A program made the position numbers and the translations under genes. A DNA stretch of 64,000 bases, from contig NZ_WMIG01000015.1 of assembly GCF_009711205.1 (NCBI RefSeq), positions 1 through 64,000 of the forward strand, written 5' to 3'. The notes under the pieces were generated by a model. It was given only the letters and a program-made list of their open reading frames with translations. It ran no database searches and had not been told where the DNA came from. Below, in pieces: positions 49,764-57,829 of the stretch; the stretch's first letter is position 1, and each line of letters starts with the position of its first letter. This DNA is from Paracoccus litorisediminis. GTDB lineage: Bacteria > Pseudomonadota > Alphaproteobacteria > Rhodobacterales > Rhodobacteraceae.

Positions 49764-50768
49764 TCAGGCATTTTCGAGGAAGCGTTCCAGCGTCGGCGGC
49801 TCAATCGAAAGCAAGGGCTGCACCGGATCGGTTCCGGCAAAGCTGGTCGCCTCGTTGAACCATTTCGCCTGCGCGGGCAGGCCCCATTGATCGGCGCGGC
49901 GGGGATCGGACAGGCTCCACGCGACCGGGGGCTCAAGATCGATATGCTGGTAATGGGTGTTGAACAGCTCGATCCGGTGGCCGTCGGGATCGCGGAAATA
50001 GCAGAACATCGCGCCCGAGATACCATGCCGCCCCGGCCCGCGTTCCAGCCTGCGACCAAGGCCAAGGCTGCCCGCCACGTCGCAGGCATGGACCAGATCA
50101 TGGGCATCGCGCAGCAGATAGGCGAAATGGTGCAGCCGCGGGCCGGGGCCGTTGGTAAAGACGAGATCATGCGGGTTGCCCTTGCGCTGCATCCAGACGC
50201 CCCACAGGTTCACCTGTTCCGAGGTGCTTTCGGAATAGGTATATTCCGAGGTGCGAAAACCCAAAGGCTGCCAAAAGCGGAACGCCTTCCACACGTCCTG
50301 CGCCTGGATCTGCCAATGGTCCAACCGCTGCGCCGCTGCGCCGTGGTAGCGGTCATAGGCCATGAACATCCGTTCACGCAGCGGCATGGACGAGGTGAAC
50401 TCGACCGGCATCCCAATCGCGTCGCTGACCTGCAGCGTCTTGCCCTGATAGGCTACGTCGACCAGCTTTGCGGCGACGCCGATACTGTCGAAATGGTCCT
50501 TGGCCTTCAGGATGTCGTCATCGGTCAGCACGCGGAAACCGATGCGCGGACAGTCCGGAACCTCGCCTTTGACCAGCACCAGACTGTGATGGCAGTTTTC
50601 CTCGCGGCCGCGCAGCCACAGGGTGTTTGCATCCTCGTCGCTGACCACCAGCCCGACCAGATCGGTGTAAAACGCCTTGCTGGCGGCAAGGTCGCGGACG
50701 GTCAGCACGGTATGGCTGGCGCGCGTGACGTTGAAGGGCGGGTTCAGGACCGGATCGGGCAGGTGCAT
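49764..50768 (-). CDS. Extradiol dioxygenase, homoprotocatechuate 2,3-dioxygenase type
   Basis: A 334-residue vicinal-oxygen-chelate dioxygenase with two VOC domains. The iron ligands can be read as H151 (RLDHWQ), H214 (RLHHFAY) and E267 (HRIELF). The second-sphere H200 (NPHDLVF) and Y257 (FCYF) sit at the same positions as in Brevibacterium fuscum HPCD (H200, H214, E267, Y257), and RGPGRHG is also conserved. It should cleave a 3,4-dihydroxyaryl acid next to the hydroxyls using Fe(II) or Mn(II). Site D lies 84 bases upstream. Confidence 0.92.
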   Translation of the reverse strand: MHLPDPVLNPPFNVTRASHTVLTVRDLAASKAFYTDLVGLVVSDEDANTLWLRGREENCHHSLVLVKGEVPDCPRIGFRVLTDDDILKAKDHFDSIGVAAKLVDVAYQGKTLQVSDAIGMPVEFTSSMPLRERMFMAYDRYHGAAAQRLDHWQIQAQDVWKAFRFWQPLGFRTSEYTYSESTSEQVNLWGVWMQRKGNPHDLVFTNGPGPRLHHFAYLLRDAHDLVHACDVAGSLGLGRRLERGPGRHGISGAMFCYFRDPDGHRIELFNTHYQHIDLEPPVAWSLSDPRRADQWGLPAQAKWFNEATSFAGTDPVQPLLSIEPPTLERFLENA

Positions 50769-50851
50769 GGTTCTCTCCTCATCAGCAAGCTGGGCCAGAT
50801 GAGAGGGATTTTCTCCCTGCCCGCTTCTGCCTCAAGCGTGGCGGGGGGATC

Positions 50852-50869
50852 TGTTCACATGCCGGAACG
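50852..50869 (-). promoter_or_regulatory. Regulon motif site D (dioxygenase gene)
   Basis: The coding strand reads CGTTCCGGCATGTGAACA, the most symmetric copy (GTTCCGGCATGTGAAC). It lies 84 bases upstream of the dioxygenase start. Confidence 0.55.
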
Positions 50870-50871
50870 CC

Positions 50872-51678
50872 TTACGCGCTCATGCGCTGGCGACCCAGCG
50901 CCTGCGCGACATCGCGTGCACCCGCACGCAGCAAGGGCAGCAGGCGCGAGGCGCGCTCACCCTTGAGCCGTGCCGTCGGGGCGATGATGCTGATCGCGCC
51001 GACGGCACGGCCAACCACGTCGCGCACCGGAACGGCCAGCACATGGCGGCCGGGATCGATCAGGCTGTCCTCGCTGAGATAGCCTTGCGCGCGGGCGGCT
51101 TCGACACCGGCCAGAACGGTCGCATCAGAGCAGTGCCAATCGGCGAAACGCTCGGCATTCTGGCGCATCGTGTTGGCCAGACGCTCCTCGCCCATGAAGC
51201 CCAGCATGACACGCCCGCCGATGCTGACGCCCAAGGGCCTGCGCGCGCCGACCTTGATGCGCTGCGCCTGCAACGGGAAATTGCCAAACCGCCGGTCCGC
51301 ATAGACCGAGTCATTATGCGACGGCACCGATAGAAAGATCGAATCCCCGGTCTTCTGCGCCAAATCCTCAAGCGTGGGAACGGCAAGACGGGTGATCGGA
51401 CAGCGGTTGAAGGGCGCGACGCCCAGCCATGCGGTTTCCGCAGCAAGGCGATAGCGCTGCGTCCCCGAGGCACGCTCGACGATGCCTTCCTGCTCAAGCG
51501 CCTTGAGGATGCGATGCGCCGTCGGATGCGACAGTTTCAGCGATCCGGCGATATCCACCAGCTTCTCGCCGTCGCAATCGCCCCCGGCCAGCAGCCTGAC
51601 AATGGCGAACGAACGCTGGATGCATTGGGTGCCGGTTGCTTCGCGGCGCGACCCCTCGATCGACGTTTCCATGCCCAT
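50872..51678 (-). CDS. IclR-family transcriptional regulator
   Basis: A 268-residue regulator. The winged helix is IQRSFAIVRLLAGGDCDGEKLVDIAGSLKLSHPTAHRILKALEQEGIVERASG, and the effector domain runs from about 100 to the end (SVYADRRFGNFPLQAQRIKVGARRPLGVSIGG). The start at 51678 follows GGAGGAAG. It sits at the centre of the cluster, and five copies of an IclR-sized dyad precede the cluster's operons, so it is the prime candidate for pathway-wide control. Confidence 0.92.
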   Translation of the reverse strand: MGMETSIEGSRREATGTQCIQRSFAIVRLLAGGDCDGEKLVDIAGSLKLSHPTAHRILKALEQEGIVERASGTQRYRLAAETAWLGVAPFNRCPITRLAVPTLEDLAQKTGDSIFLSVPSHNDSVYADRRFGNFPLQAQRIKVGARRPLGVSIGGRVMLGFMGEERLANTMRQNAERFADWHCSDATVLAGVEAARAQGYLSEDSLIDPGRHVLAVPVRDVVGRAVGAISIIAPTARLKGERASRLLPLLRAGARDVAQALGRQRMSA

Positions 51679-51700
51679 GTTCTTCTTCCTCCCAGAAAAT

Positions 51701-52360
51701 TCAATCGTGACCACGGACCAGCCCGGATTCCAGCAACCTCCGGGTGGTCTTCTGCATATGTCGTGTCAGCGCCTCGACCGCGGGTTCGGTCTGGCGGTCC
51801 AGCACCAGATCAAGGATTTCGCGGTGTTCGGCCTCGATGTTGCGGATGCCCTCGACCTGCGGCAGCAGCATCCGGCGGTAACGCTCGGCCTGAACGTAAA
51901 GCTCGCCGCGCAGATAAAGCCACCACTTGCTGTCGCAGGCGGCAACCAGATCGTCATGAAAGCGCGCATGGATATGCGCCCAGTCGGGATGGCCGCGCCC
52001 CTCGGGCGAGGTCCCGGCCCGCGACAGCCTGTGCCATGTCGCAAGCAACTGCGCCTCCCAGTCGACATCGCCAAGCGCGATCGAACGGCGCAGGCAACGC
52101 GCCTCGATTTCGACCCGCACCTCGGTCAGATCCAACAGATCCTCGCGCGAGATGGCGGCGACGTGGAAACCGCGCTGCGGCATGGCGACGACCAGCCGGT
52201 CCGAGGTCAGCCGCGCCAAGGCCTCGCGGATGGCGCTGGCCGAAACGGTATAGCGCGTGGCCAGCCCATCGATCGCCAGCTTCGCCCCCGGACGGAAGGC
52301 ACCGTTCAGCAACTCTTCCTTCAGATCGTCGTAAACTTCGGCAGTCTTGCTGATTGCCAT
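51701..52360 (-). CDS. GntR-family (FCD) transcriptional regulator
   Basis: A 219-residue regulator. The winged helix is KLAIDGLATRYTVSASAIREALARLTSDRLVVAMPQRGFHVAA, and the FCD ligand domain shows EVRIEARCLRRSIALG, HARFHDDLVAAC and EHREILDLVL, whose Asp/His residues bind a metal in this class. It ends 22 bases before the IclR start and may be cotranscribed with it. It is divergent from the DUF3500-GabD-FAH-HpaH-HpaI operon, its likely target. Confidence 0.92.
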   Translation of the reverse strand: MAISKTAEVYDDLKEELLNGAFRPGAKLAIDGLATRYTVSASAIREALARLTSDRLVVAMPQRGFHVAAISREDLLDLTEVRVEIEARCLRRSIALGDVDWEAQLLATWHRLSRAGTSPEGRGHPDWAHIHARFHDDLVAACDSKWWLYLRGELYVQAERYRRMLLPQVEGIRNIEAEHREILDLVLDRQTEPAVEALTRHMQKTTRRLLESGLVRGHD

Positions 52361-52438
52361 GAACCCTTGCCCCCCGATGCGATGGCGCTGTTTCCCCCGC
52401 GCAATCGCAACACAGATTCTTCGGGGTCAGCAGAGCCT

Positions 52439-52471
52439 AAATAGATATTTCTGTCAAAATAGATTTTCCTG
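52439..52471. promoter_or_regulatory. Tandem direct repeats upstream of the DUF3500 operon
   Basis: AAATAGATATTTCTG (52439-52453) and AAATAGATTTTCCTG (52457-52471) match at 13 of 15 positions with an 18-base period. They lie in the AT-rich divergent gap between the GntR gene and the operon and may be a GntR site or a promoter element. Confidence 0.4.
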
Positions 52472-52483
52472 AAAAACGCGATT

Positions 52484-52498
52484 TTCCGCGATGTGGAA
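52484..52498 (+). promoter_or_regulatory. Regulon motif site E (DUF3500 operon)
   Basis: TTCCGCGATGTGGAA resembles sites A-D in the same orientation relative to the gene and lies 84 bases upstream of the DUF3500 start. It is also a near-perfect dyad in itself. Confidence 0.5.
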
Positions 52499-52581
52499 GA
52501 TTTTTTTCGCACCGCTTGTCCGGCGGCGGCGGCTTGGGGCTGATGGCCCAAAGCCCGGCCTTATCGGGCAGGAGGAATTCG

Positions 52582-53817
52582 ATGACTGTTGCGGATTTTC
52601 GCGCCTTCGTGCTGGCGGAAAGCAATGACCGGGTCGGCAAGTCGCGCGGGCTGGACCCGGTGACCTATTCCCGCCCCATCCTTGAAACACCGCGCGCCAT
52701 CGCGCTGAAGGCGGAATGGGACCGGCTGCAGGATGAGCCTTATGTCGGCATCACCCATGACGGCACGCCGGAAGCGGGGCTGTTCCCGCTGGAGGATCAG
52801 GGCTTTGACGCAGCACTGGCGGTATCCGCCGCCGAAAGCCTGCTGGCGACGCTGACGCCCGGCGAACGGGCCGCATCCTGCAAGCCCATTGATGCCCGGC
52901 AATGGCGCGGCTGGTACAATCCCGAACTGGTCTTCAACACCGAAGGCGTGCGGCTGGAAAACCTGACGCCCGCCTCGCGCGACTGCTTCCTTGATCTGCT
53001 GGCGGCCTGCACCTCGGCGCGGGGCTTCCAGAAGATCCGGCGGCTGATGAAGGCCAACCTGTTTCTGGGCGAGATCTATGACCTGCGCCAGATCATGAAC
53101 GAATGGTCCTATCACTTCCACATCTTCGGCACGCCCTCGGCCACCGAGCCTTGGGGCTGGCACATCTATGGCCATCATGTCGGCTTCAACGTGCTGATCC
53201 TTGGTCGCCAGATGGTGATCGCGCCGCTGTTCATGGGCACCGAACCCAATGAAATCACGCTGGAAAGCGGCGAAACCTTTGCGATGTTCAAAGAGGAAGA
53301 GGCGCAGGGCCTCGCCCTGATGCAGTCGCTGTCGCCCGAATTGCAGGACCGCGCCACGCTGTTTGCGCAGATGGAAGACCCGGCCATGCCGGCATGGCGC
53401 TTCAACTTTGCCGACCAGCGCCATCTGGGCGGGGCGTTTCAGGACAACCGCATCCTCCCCATCGAAGGCGTGCCGGTTTCCGAATTCACCCAGGCGCAGC
53501 GTCAGGCGCTGCTGGACCTGTGCGAGACCTTCCATGCCCATTGGCCCGACGGCCCCCGCCACGCCCGGATGCGCCAGATCAAGCAGCATCTGGACCGCAC
53601 CACTTTCAGCTGGATCGGCGGGCATGGCGATGACGACCCCTTCTATTACCACATCCATTCGCCGGTCCTGATGCTGGAATTCGACCACCATTCCGGCATG
53701 TGGCTGGGCAACGAACAGCCCGCCAAGTTCCATATCCACGTCATCAGCCGCATCCCGAACGGCAATGATTACGGCAAGGCGCTGATCGCGCAGCATCAGG
53801 ATGCCCGACATGCTTGA
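52582..53817 (+). CDS. DUF3500-like protein of unknown function
   Basis: A 411-residue protein with no signal peptide. It resembles DUF3500 proteins: TLTPGERAASCKPIDARQWRGWYNPE, WGWHIYGHHVGFNVLILGRQMVIAPLFMGTEP and YYHIHSPVLMLEFDHHSGM are dense in His, Trp and Tyr and suggest a metal site (WHIYGHH, HIHSP, FDHH). No catalytic activity is known to me for this family. GGAGGAAT precedes the ATG at 52582. It overlaps the GabD-type gene by 17 bases and heads the lower-pathway operon, so it probably takes part in, or supplies, ring degradation. Confidence 0.8.
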   Translation: MTVADFRAFVLAESNDRVGKSRGLDPVTYSRPILETPRAIALKAEWDRLQDEPYVGITHDGTPEAGLFPLEDQGFDAALAVSAAESLLATLTPGERAASCKPIDARQWRGWYNPELVFNTEGVRLENLTPASRDCFLDLLAACTSARGFQKIRRLMKANLFLGEIYDLRQIMNEWSYHFHIFGTPSATEPWGWHIYGHHVGFNVLILGRQMVIAPLFMGTEPNEITLESGETFAMFKEEEAQGLALMQSLSPELQDRATLFAQMEDPAMPAWRFNFADQRHLGGAFQDNRILPIEGVPVSEFTQAQRQALLDLCETFHAHWPDGPRHARMRQIKQHLDRTTFSWIGGHGDDDPFYYHIHSPVLMLEFDHHSGMWLGNEQPAKFHIHVISRIPNGNDYGKALIAQHQDARHA

Positions 53818-55282
53818 TACCACCCTTTCCGCCATGCTGGACGACCCCGGATTGCTGCGCGAGGCTGCGCTTGTCGGCCCCCGCTGGATTGAGGCGAATG
53901 GCGCGGGCATCCCCGTCACCAACCCCTCGACCGGAGCCATTCTGGGCCATGTCCCCGACCTTGGCCCCGCCGAGGTCACCGAGGCGATCCGCGCCGCCGA
54001 AGTCGCGCAAAAGGCATGGGCCGCCCGCACCGCCAAGGAACGCAGCCAGATCCTGCGTCGCTGGTTCGACCTGATGATGACCCGTCAGGACGACCTTGCC
54101 CGCATCCTGACCGCCGAACAGGGCAAGCCCTTCCCCGAGGCCAAGGGCGAGATCGCCTATGGTGCCAGCTTCATCGAATGGTTCGCCGAGGAAGCCCGCC
54201 GCGCCTATGGCGAGATCGTCCCCGGCCACGCCCCCGACAAACGCATCCTTGTGACGAAACAACCCATCGGCGTGGTGGCGGCGATCACGCCCTGGAATTT
54301 CCCCAATGCCATGATCACCCGCAAGGCCGGTCCGGCCTTCGCCGCAGGCTGCGCCATGGTGCTGAAACCGGCCAGCGAGACGCCCTTCTCGGCCATCGCG
54401 CTGGCGGTTCTGGCGGAACGCGCGGGACTGCCTGCGGGGCTGTTCTCGGTGCTGACCGGGCGCTCGACGGTGATCGGGGCCGTGCTTACCGCAAGCCCCG
54501 TGGTGCGCAAGCTGACCTTCACCGGTTCGACCGAGGTCGGCGCTGCGCTTTACGCGCAATGCGCCCCGACGATCAAGAAACTGGGGCTTGAGCTGGGCGG
54601 CAACGCGCCCTTCATCGTCTTTGACGATGCCGATCTGGATGAGGCGGTCGAGGGCGCGCTGGTCGCCAAGTTCCGCAACAATGGCCAAACTTGCGTCTGT
54701 GCCAATCGCATCTATGTCCAGTCGGGCATCCATGACGCATTCGCCCGCCGCCTTGCCGCCCGCGTGGCGCGTCTGAAGACCGGCGACGGGTTTGATGTCG
54801 GCGTGACCTTCGGCCCGCTGATCGACGCCAAGGCCGTGGCCAAGGTGCAGGAGCATATCGAGGACGCCAAGGCCAAGGGCGCGCAGGTGCTGACCGGCGG
54901 CGCGGCCCATGAGCTGGGCGGGCATTTCTGGCAGCCGACCGTGCTGACCGGCCTGACGGCTGATATGGCCATCACCCGCGCGGAGACCTTCGGCCCGGTC
55001 GCGCCGATTTATCGCTTTGAAACCGAGGCCGAGGTGATCGCCGCCGCCAATGAGACGGAATTCGGCCTCGCCTCCTATGTCTATAGCCGCGACCTCGCCC
55101 GGACCCTGCGCGTGGCCGAGGCGCTGGAGGCTGGCATGGTCGGGGTCAATACCGGGCTGATCAGCACCGCCGAGGCACCGTTCGGCGGCATCAAGGCCTC
55201 GGGTCTGGGCCGCGAGGGCAGCCGCCACGGGCTCGATGACTTCATGGAGCTGAAATATATCTGCCTTGGAGGCATCCAATGA
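53801..55282 (+). CDS. Succinate-semialdehyde dehydrogenase (GabD type)
   Basis: A 493-residue ALDH. AITPWNFPNAMITRKAGPA, LELGGNAPFIVFDDADL and the catalytic Cys in RNNGQTCVCANRIYV match GabD closely, as do SFIEWFAEEARRAYG and PFGGIKASGLGREG. It should oxidise succinate semialdehyde, the product of HpaI cleavage, to succinate. It could also serve the HpaE step, for which no separate enzyme is present. Overlaps: 17 bases with the DUF3500 gene and 4 bases with the FAH gene. Confidence 0.9.
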   Translation: MPDMLDTTLSAMLDDPGLLREAALVGPRWIEANGAGIPVTNPSTGAILGHVPDLGPAEVTEAIRAAEVAQKAWAARTAKERSQILRRWFDLMMTRQDDLARILTAEQGKPFPEAKGEIAYGASFIEWFAEEARRAYGEIVPGHAPDKRILVTKQPIGVVAAITPWNFPNAMITRKAGPAFAAGCAMVLKPASETPFSAIALAVLAERAGLPAGLFSVLTGRSTVIGAVLTASPVVRKLTFTGSTEVGAALYAQCAPTIKKLGLELGGNAPFIVFDDADLDEAVEGALVAKFRNNGQTCVCANRIYVQSGIHDAFARRLAARVARLKTGDGFDVGVTFGPLIDAKAVAKVQEHIEDAKAKGAQVLTGGAAHELGGHFWQPTVLTGLTADMAITRAETFGPVAPIYRFETEAEVIAAANETEFGLASYVYSRDLARTLRVAEALEAGMVGVNTGLISTAEAPFGGIKASGLGREGSRHGLDDFMELKYICLGGIQ

Positions 55283-56133
55283 ACCTTGTGTCCTTCATTG
55301 CCGGGGAAAAGGCGCTATGGGGCGTGACGGCGGGCGATGGCGTCCTTGCCCTGTCCCCGGAGTTTCCCGAATTCCCGACCCTTCGCGACGTGATCGCGGC
55401 TCAGGCCATTCCGCAGGTTCTGGGCGCAGCACAGGGCCGCGCGGCCAGCCATGCAGCGGGCAGCTTCGCGCTGCAAATCCCCATCCCGAACCCGGAAAAG
55501 ATCATTTGCGTCGGTGTGAACTTCCCCGAGCGCAATGCCGAATACAAGGACGGCAAGGACGCACCCGCCAACATGTCCCTGTTCCCGCGTTTCGCGCGTG
55601 GCTTCTCGGGCCACGGTGCGGCGCTGATCCGGCCCCCGGAAAGCGAGCAGCTGGATTATGAAGGCGAGATTGCCGTGGTCATCGGCAAGCCCGGTCGTCG
55701 CATCGCGGAAAGCGAGGCACTGTCCCATATCGCGGGTCTGACTCTGTGCAACGAGGGCACGATCCGCGACTGGGTGCGCCACGCGAAATTCAACGTGACG
55801 CAGGGCAAGAACTGGGACCGCTCGGGCGCGATGGGGCCATGGCTCGTGCCCTTCACCGACCCCGCGCAGATCCTTGATATCGCCATCGAGACGCGGGTGA
55901 ACGGAGAGCTGCGCCAGTCCGACCGCACGGGGCGGATGCTGTTCCCGGTCGCGCGCCAGATCGCCTATATCTCGACCTTCACCACGCTGGTTCCGGGCGA
56001 CATCATCGTCACGGGCACCCCGACCGGCGCGGGCGCGCGCTTTGATCCGCCGATCTGGCTGAAGCCCGGCGACCTGGTCGAGATCAGCGCCGAGGGCATC
56101 GGGATGCTCACGAACGAGGTGGCCGACGAATGA
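55279..56133 (+). CDS. FAH-family 2-oxo-acid decarboxylase/isomerase (HpaG type)
   Basis: A 284-residue fumarylacetoacetase-fold protein. KIICVGVNFPERNAEYK opens the domain; metal residues lie in LDYEGEIAVVIGKPGRRI and TLCNEGTIRDW, and the C-terminus has TLVPGDIIVTGTPTGAGAR. In the homoprotocatechuate route such enzymes decarboxylate 5-oxopent-3-ene-1,2,5-tricarboxylate. It shares ATGA overlaps with the dehydrogenase before it and the hydratase after it. Confidence 0.9.
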   Translation: MNLVSFIAGEKALWGVTAGDGVLALSPEFPEFPTLRDVIAAQAIPQVLGAAQGRAASHAAGSFALQIPIPNPEKIICVGVNFPERNAEYKDGKDAPANMSLFPRFARGFSGHGAALIRPPESEQLDYEGEIAVVIGKPGRRIAESEALSHIAGLTLCNEGTIRDWVRHAKFNVTQGKNWDRSGAMGPWLVPFTDPAQILDIAIETRVNGELRQSDRTGRMLFPVARQIAYISTFTTLVPGDIIVTGTPTGAGARFDPPIWLKPGDLVEISAEGIGMLTNEVADE

Positions 56134-56936
56134 CCCTCTCGGATCATGATATCCGCGCTGCCGCCGAGGACCTGTTCCGTGCCGAAACCGAATGCCGCCA
56201 GATCGGGCTGCTGTCGCTGAAACATCCGCAGATGACGCTGGACGACGCCTATGCCGTGCAGGCCGAACTGGTGCGCAGGAAGCGCGCGGCGGGCCTTGGC
56301 GTGATCGGCTGGAAGATCGGCCTGACCAGTCGCGCAATGCAGCAGGCGCTGGACATCACCACGCCCGATTCCGGGATCCTGCTGTCGGACATGCTGTTTG
56401 CCGATGGCGCGGTGGTCCCGCAGGGCCGCTTCATCCAGCCACGGATCGAGGCCGAGATCGCCTTTGTGATGAAGGCTCCGCTTGCCGGAAAGTCCGTCAC
56501 CCGCGATCAGGTTCTGGCCGCGACCGATTTCGTCACGCCCTCGCTTGAGATCCTTGATACCCGCATCCTGCGCGCCGATCCCGCGACCAAGGCCACGCGC
56601 AAGATTCAGGACACCGTGGCCGACAATGCCGCCAATGCCGGGATCGTGCTGGGGGTGCAGCGCCATGCCCCCGACGCATTCGACCTGCGCCGGGTCGGCG
56701 TGATCGTCAGGCGCTGTGGCGTGGTTGAGGAAACCGGCCTTGGCGCAGGGGTGCTGGACGATCCGGTCACCGGCATCCTGTGGCTGATCCATCGCCTTGC
56801 CGAATATGGGCAGGGTATCGCGCCGGGCGAGGTGCTGCTGTCGGGCAGCTTCATCCGCCCGATAGAGGCCCCGCCCGGCAGTCGATTTGATGCCGATTTC
56901 GGCGATTTTGGTCATGTGACCCTGAATTTCGCGTGA
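56130..56936 (+). CDS. hpaH: 2-oxo-hept-4-ene-1,7-dioate hydratase (HpaH)
   Basis: A 268-residue member of the hydratase/decarboxylase family. Its motifs are MTLDDAYAVQAELVRRKRAAGLGVIGWKIGLTS, DSGILLSDMLFADGAVV and RIEAEIAFVMKAPLAG (metal Glu residues). It adds water to 2-oxo-hept-4-ene-1,7-dioate to give 4-hydroxy-2-oxoheptanedioate. Position between the FAH gene and HpaI matches the hpa operon order. Confidence 0.92.
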   Translation: MTLSDHDIRAAAEDLFRAETECRQIGLLSLKHPQMTLDDAYAVQAELVRRKRAAGLGVIGWKIGLTSRAMQQALDITTPDSGILLSDMLFADGAVVPQGRFIQPRIEAEIAFVMKAPLAGKSVTRDQVLAATDFVTPSLEILDTRILRADPATKATRKIQDTVADNAANAGIVLGVQRHAPDAFDLRRVGVIVRRCGVVEETGLGAGVLDDPVTGILWLIHRLAEYGQGIAPGEVLLSGSFIRPIEAPPGSRFDADFGDFGHVTLNFA

Positions 56937-56943
56937 GTCTGAA

Positions 56944-57714
56944 ATGCCCGCCCCCATCAACCACCTGAAGCATCGCCTTGCCACTGGCGAGGTCACACAT
57001 GGCATCTGGCTTGGCCTTGCCGATCCCTACACCGCCGAGATCGCGGCAACTGCCGGTTTCGACTGGCTATTGATCGACGGCGAACATGCGCCGAACGACA
57101 TCCGCTCGCTTTCGGCGCAGGTCGCAGTGGTCGCGGCCTCGGACAGCGCGCCGATCATCCGCCTGCCCGATGACGATCCGGCCAAGATCAAGCAGGCGCT
57201 GGATATCGGCGCGCAGACCCTGCTGATCCCGATGATCGACAGCGCGGATCAGGCGGCCCGCGCCGCCCGCGCCTGCCGCTATCCGCCCGAGGGGTTTCGG
57301 GGCGTCGGCTCGGCGCTGGCACGGGCCTCGCGCTTTGCGGCGATCCCGGATTATCTGGCGACGGCCAATGCCCAGATCTGCCTGATCCTGCAGGTCGAGA
57401 CCCGCGCAGGCCTTGCCGCGCTGGACGAGATTGTCGCAACCGAGGGCGTGGATGGCGTTTTCATCGGTCCCTCGGATCTTGCCGCCGATATGGGCCATCT
57501 GGGCAATCCCGGCCATCCCGAGGTGCAGGCCGCCGTGCTGGACGCGATGGCCCGCATCCGCACCGCGGGCAAGGCGGCGGGCGTCCTGACCACCGACCCG
57601 GATTTCATCGAGGCCAGCAAGGCCGCAGGCGCGAATTTCGTCGGCGTGGGCATCGACGTCACCCTGTTTGCCCAGACGCTGCGCATGCTCGGCCAACGCT
57701 ACCGCGCGGGCTGA
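56944..57714 (+). CDS. hpaI: 4-hydroxy-2-oxoheptanedioate aldolase (HpaI)
   Basis: A 256-residue class II metal-dependent aldolase. FDWLLIDGEHAPND, ILQVETRAGLAALDEIVATEGVDGVFIGPSDLAADMGH and the Arg in YPPEGFRGVG are the HpaI signatures. It cleaves 4-hydroxy-2-oxoheptanedioate to pyruvate and succinate semialdehyde, feeding the GabD-type enzyme of the same operon. It starts 7 bases after the hydratase stop. Confidence 0.93.
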   Translation: MPAPINHLKHRLATGEVTHGIWLGLADPYTAEIAATAGFDWLLIDGEHAPNDIRSLSAQVAVVAASDSAPIIRLPDDDPAKIKQALDIGAQTLLIPMIDSADQAARAARACRYPPEGFRGVGSALARASRFAAIPDYLATANAQICLILQVETRAGLAALDEIVATEGVDGVFIGPSDLAADMGHLGNPGHPEVQAAVLDAMARIRTAGKAAGVLTTDPDFIEASKAAGANFVGVGIDVTLFAQTLRMLGQRYRAG

Positions 57715-57829
57715 GACCACGCCTCATCGCCAAGGTTTCCCGAACGTCCCCATTGGGGGCGATCGGGTACGGCCGGCCTGATCCGGCACCGGCTGGAAGA
57801 CCCGGAAAGATCTTCGAAAGGGAGGAAGA

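Noticed and set aside
49764-50768. VOC protein as glyoxalase or fosfomycin resistance protein
   Set aside because: Two-domain length, H151/H214/E267 ligands and the HPCD-type H200 and RGPGRHG show an extradiol dioxygenase.
57715-57829. GTCCCC-ATT-GGGGGC hairpin after hpaI as a terminator
   Set aside because: The stem is only five to six bases with a three-base loop and no T-run; too weak to call.
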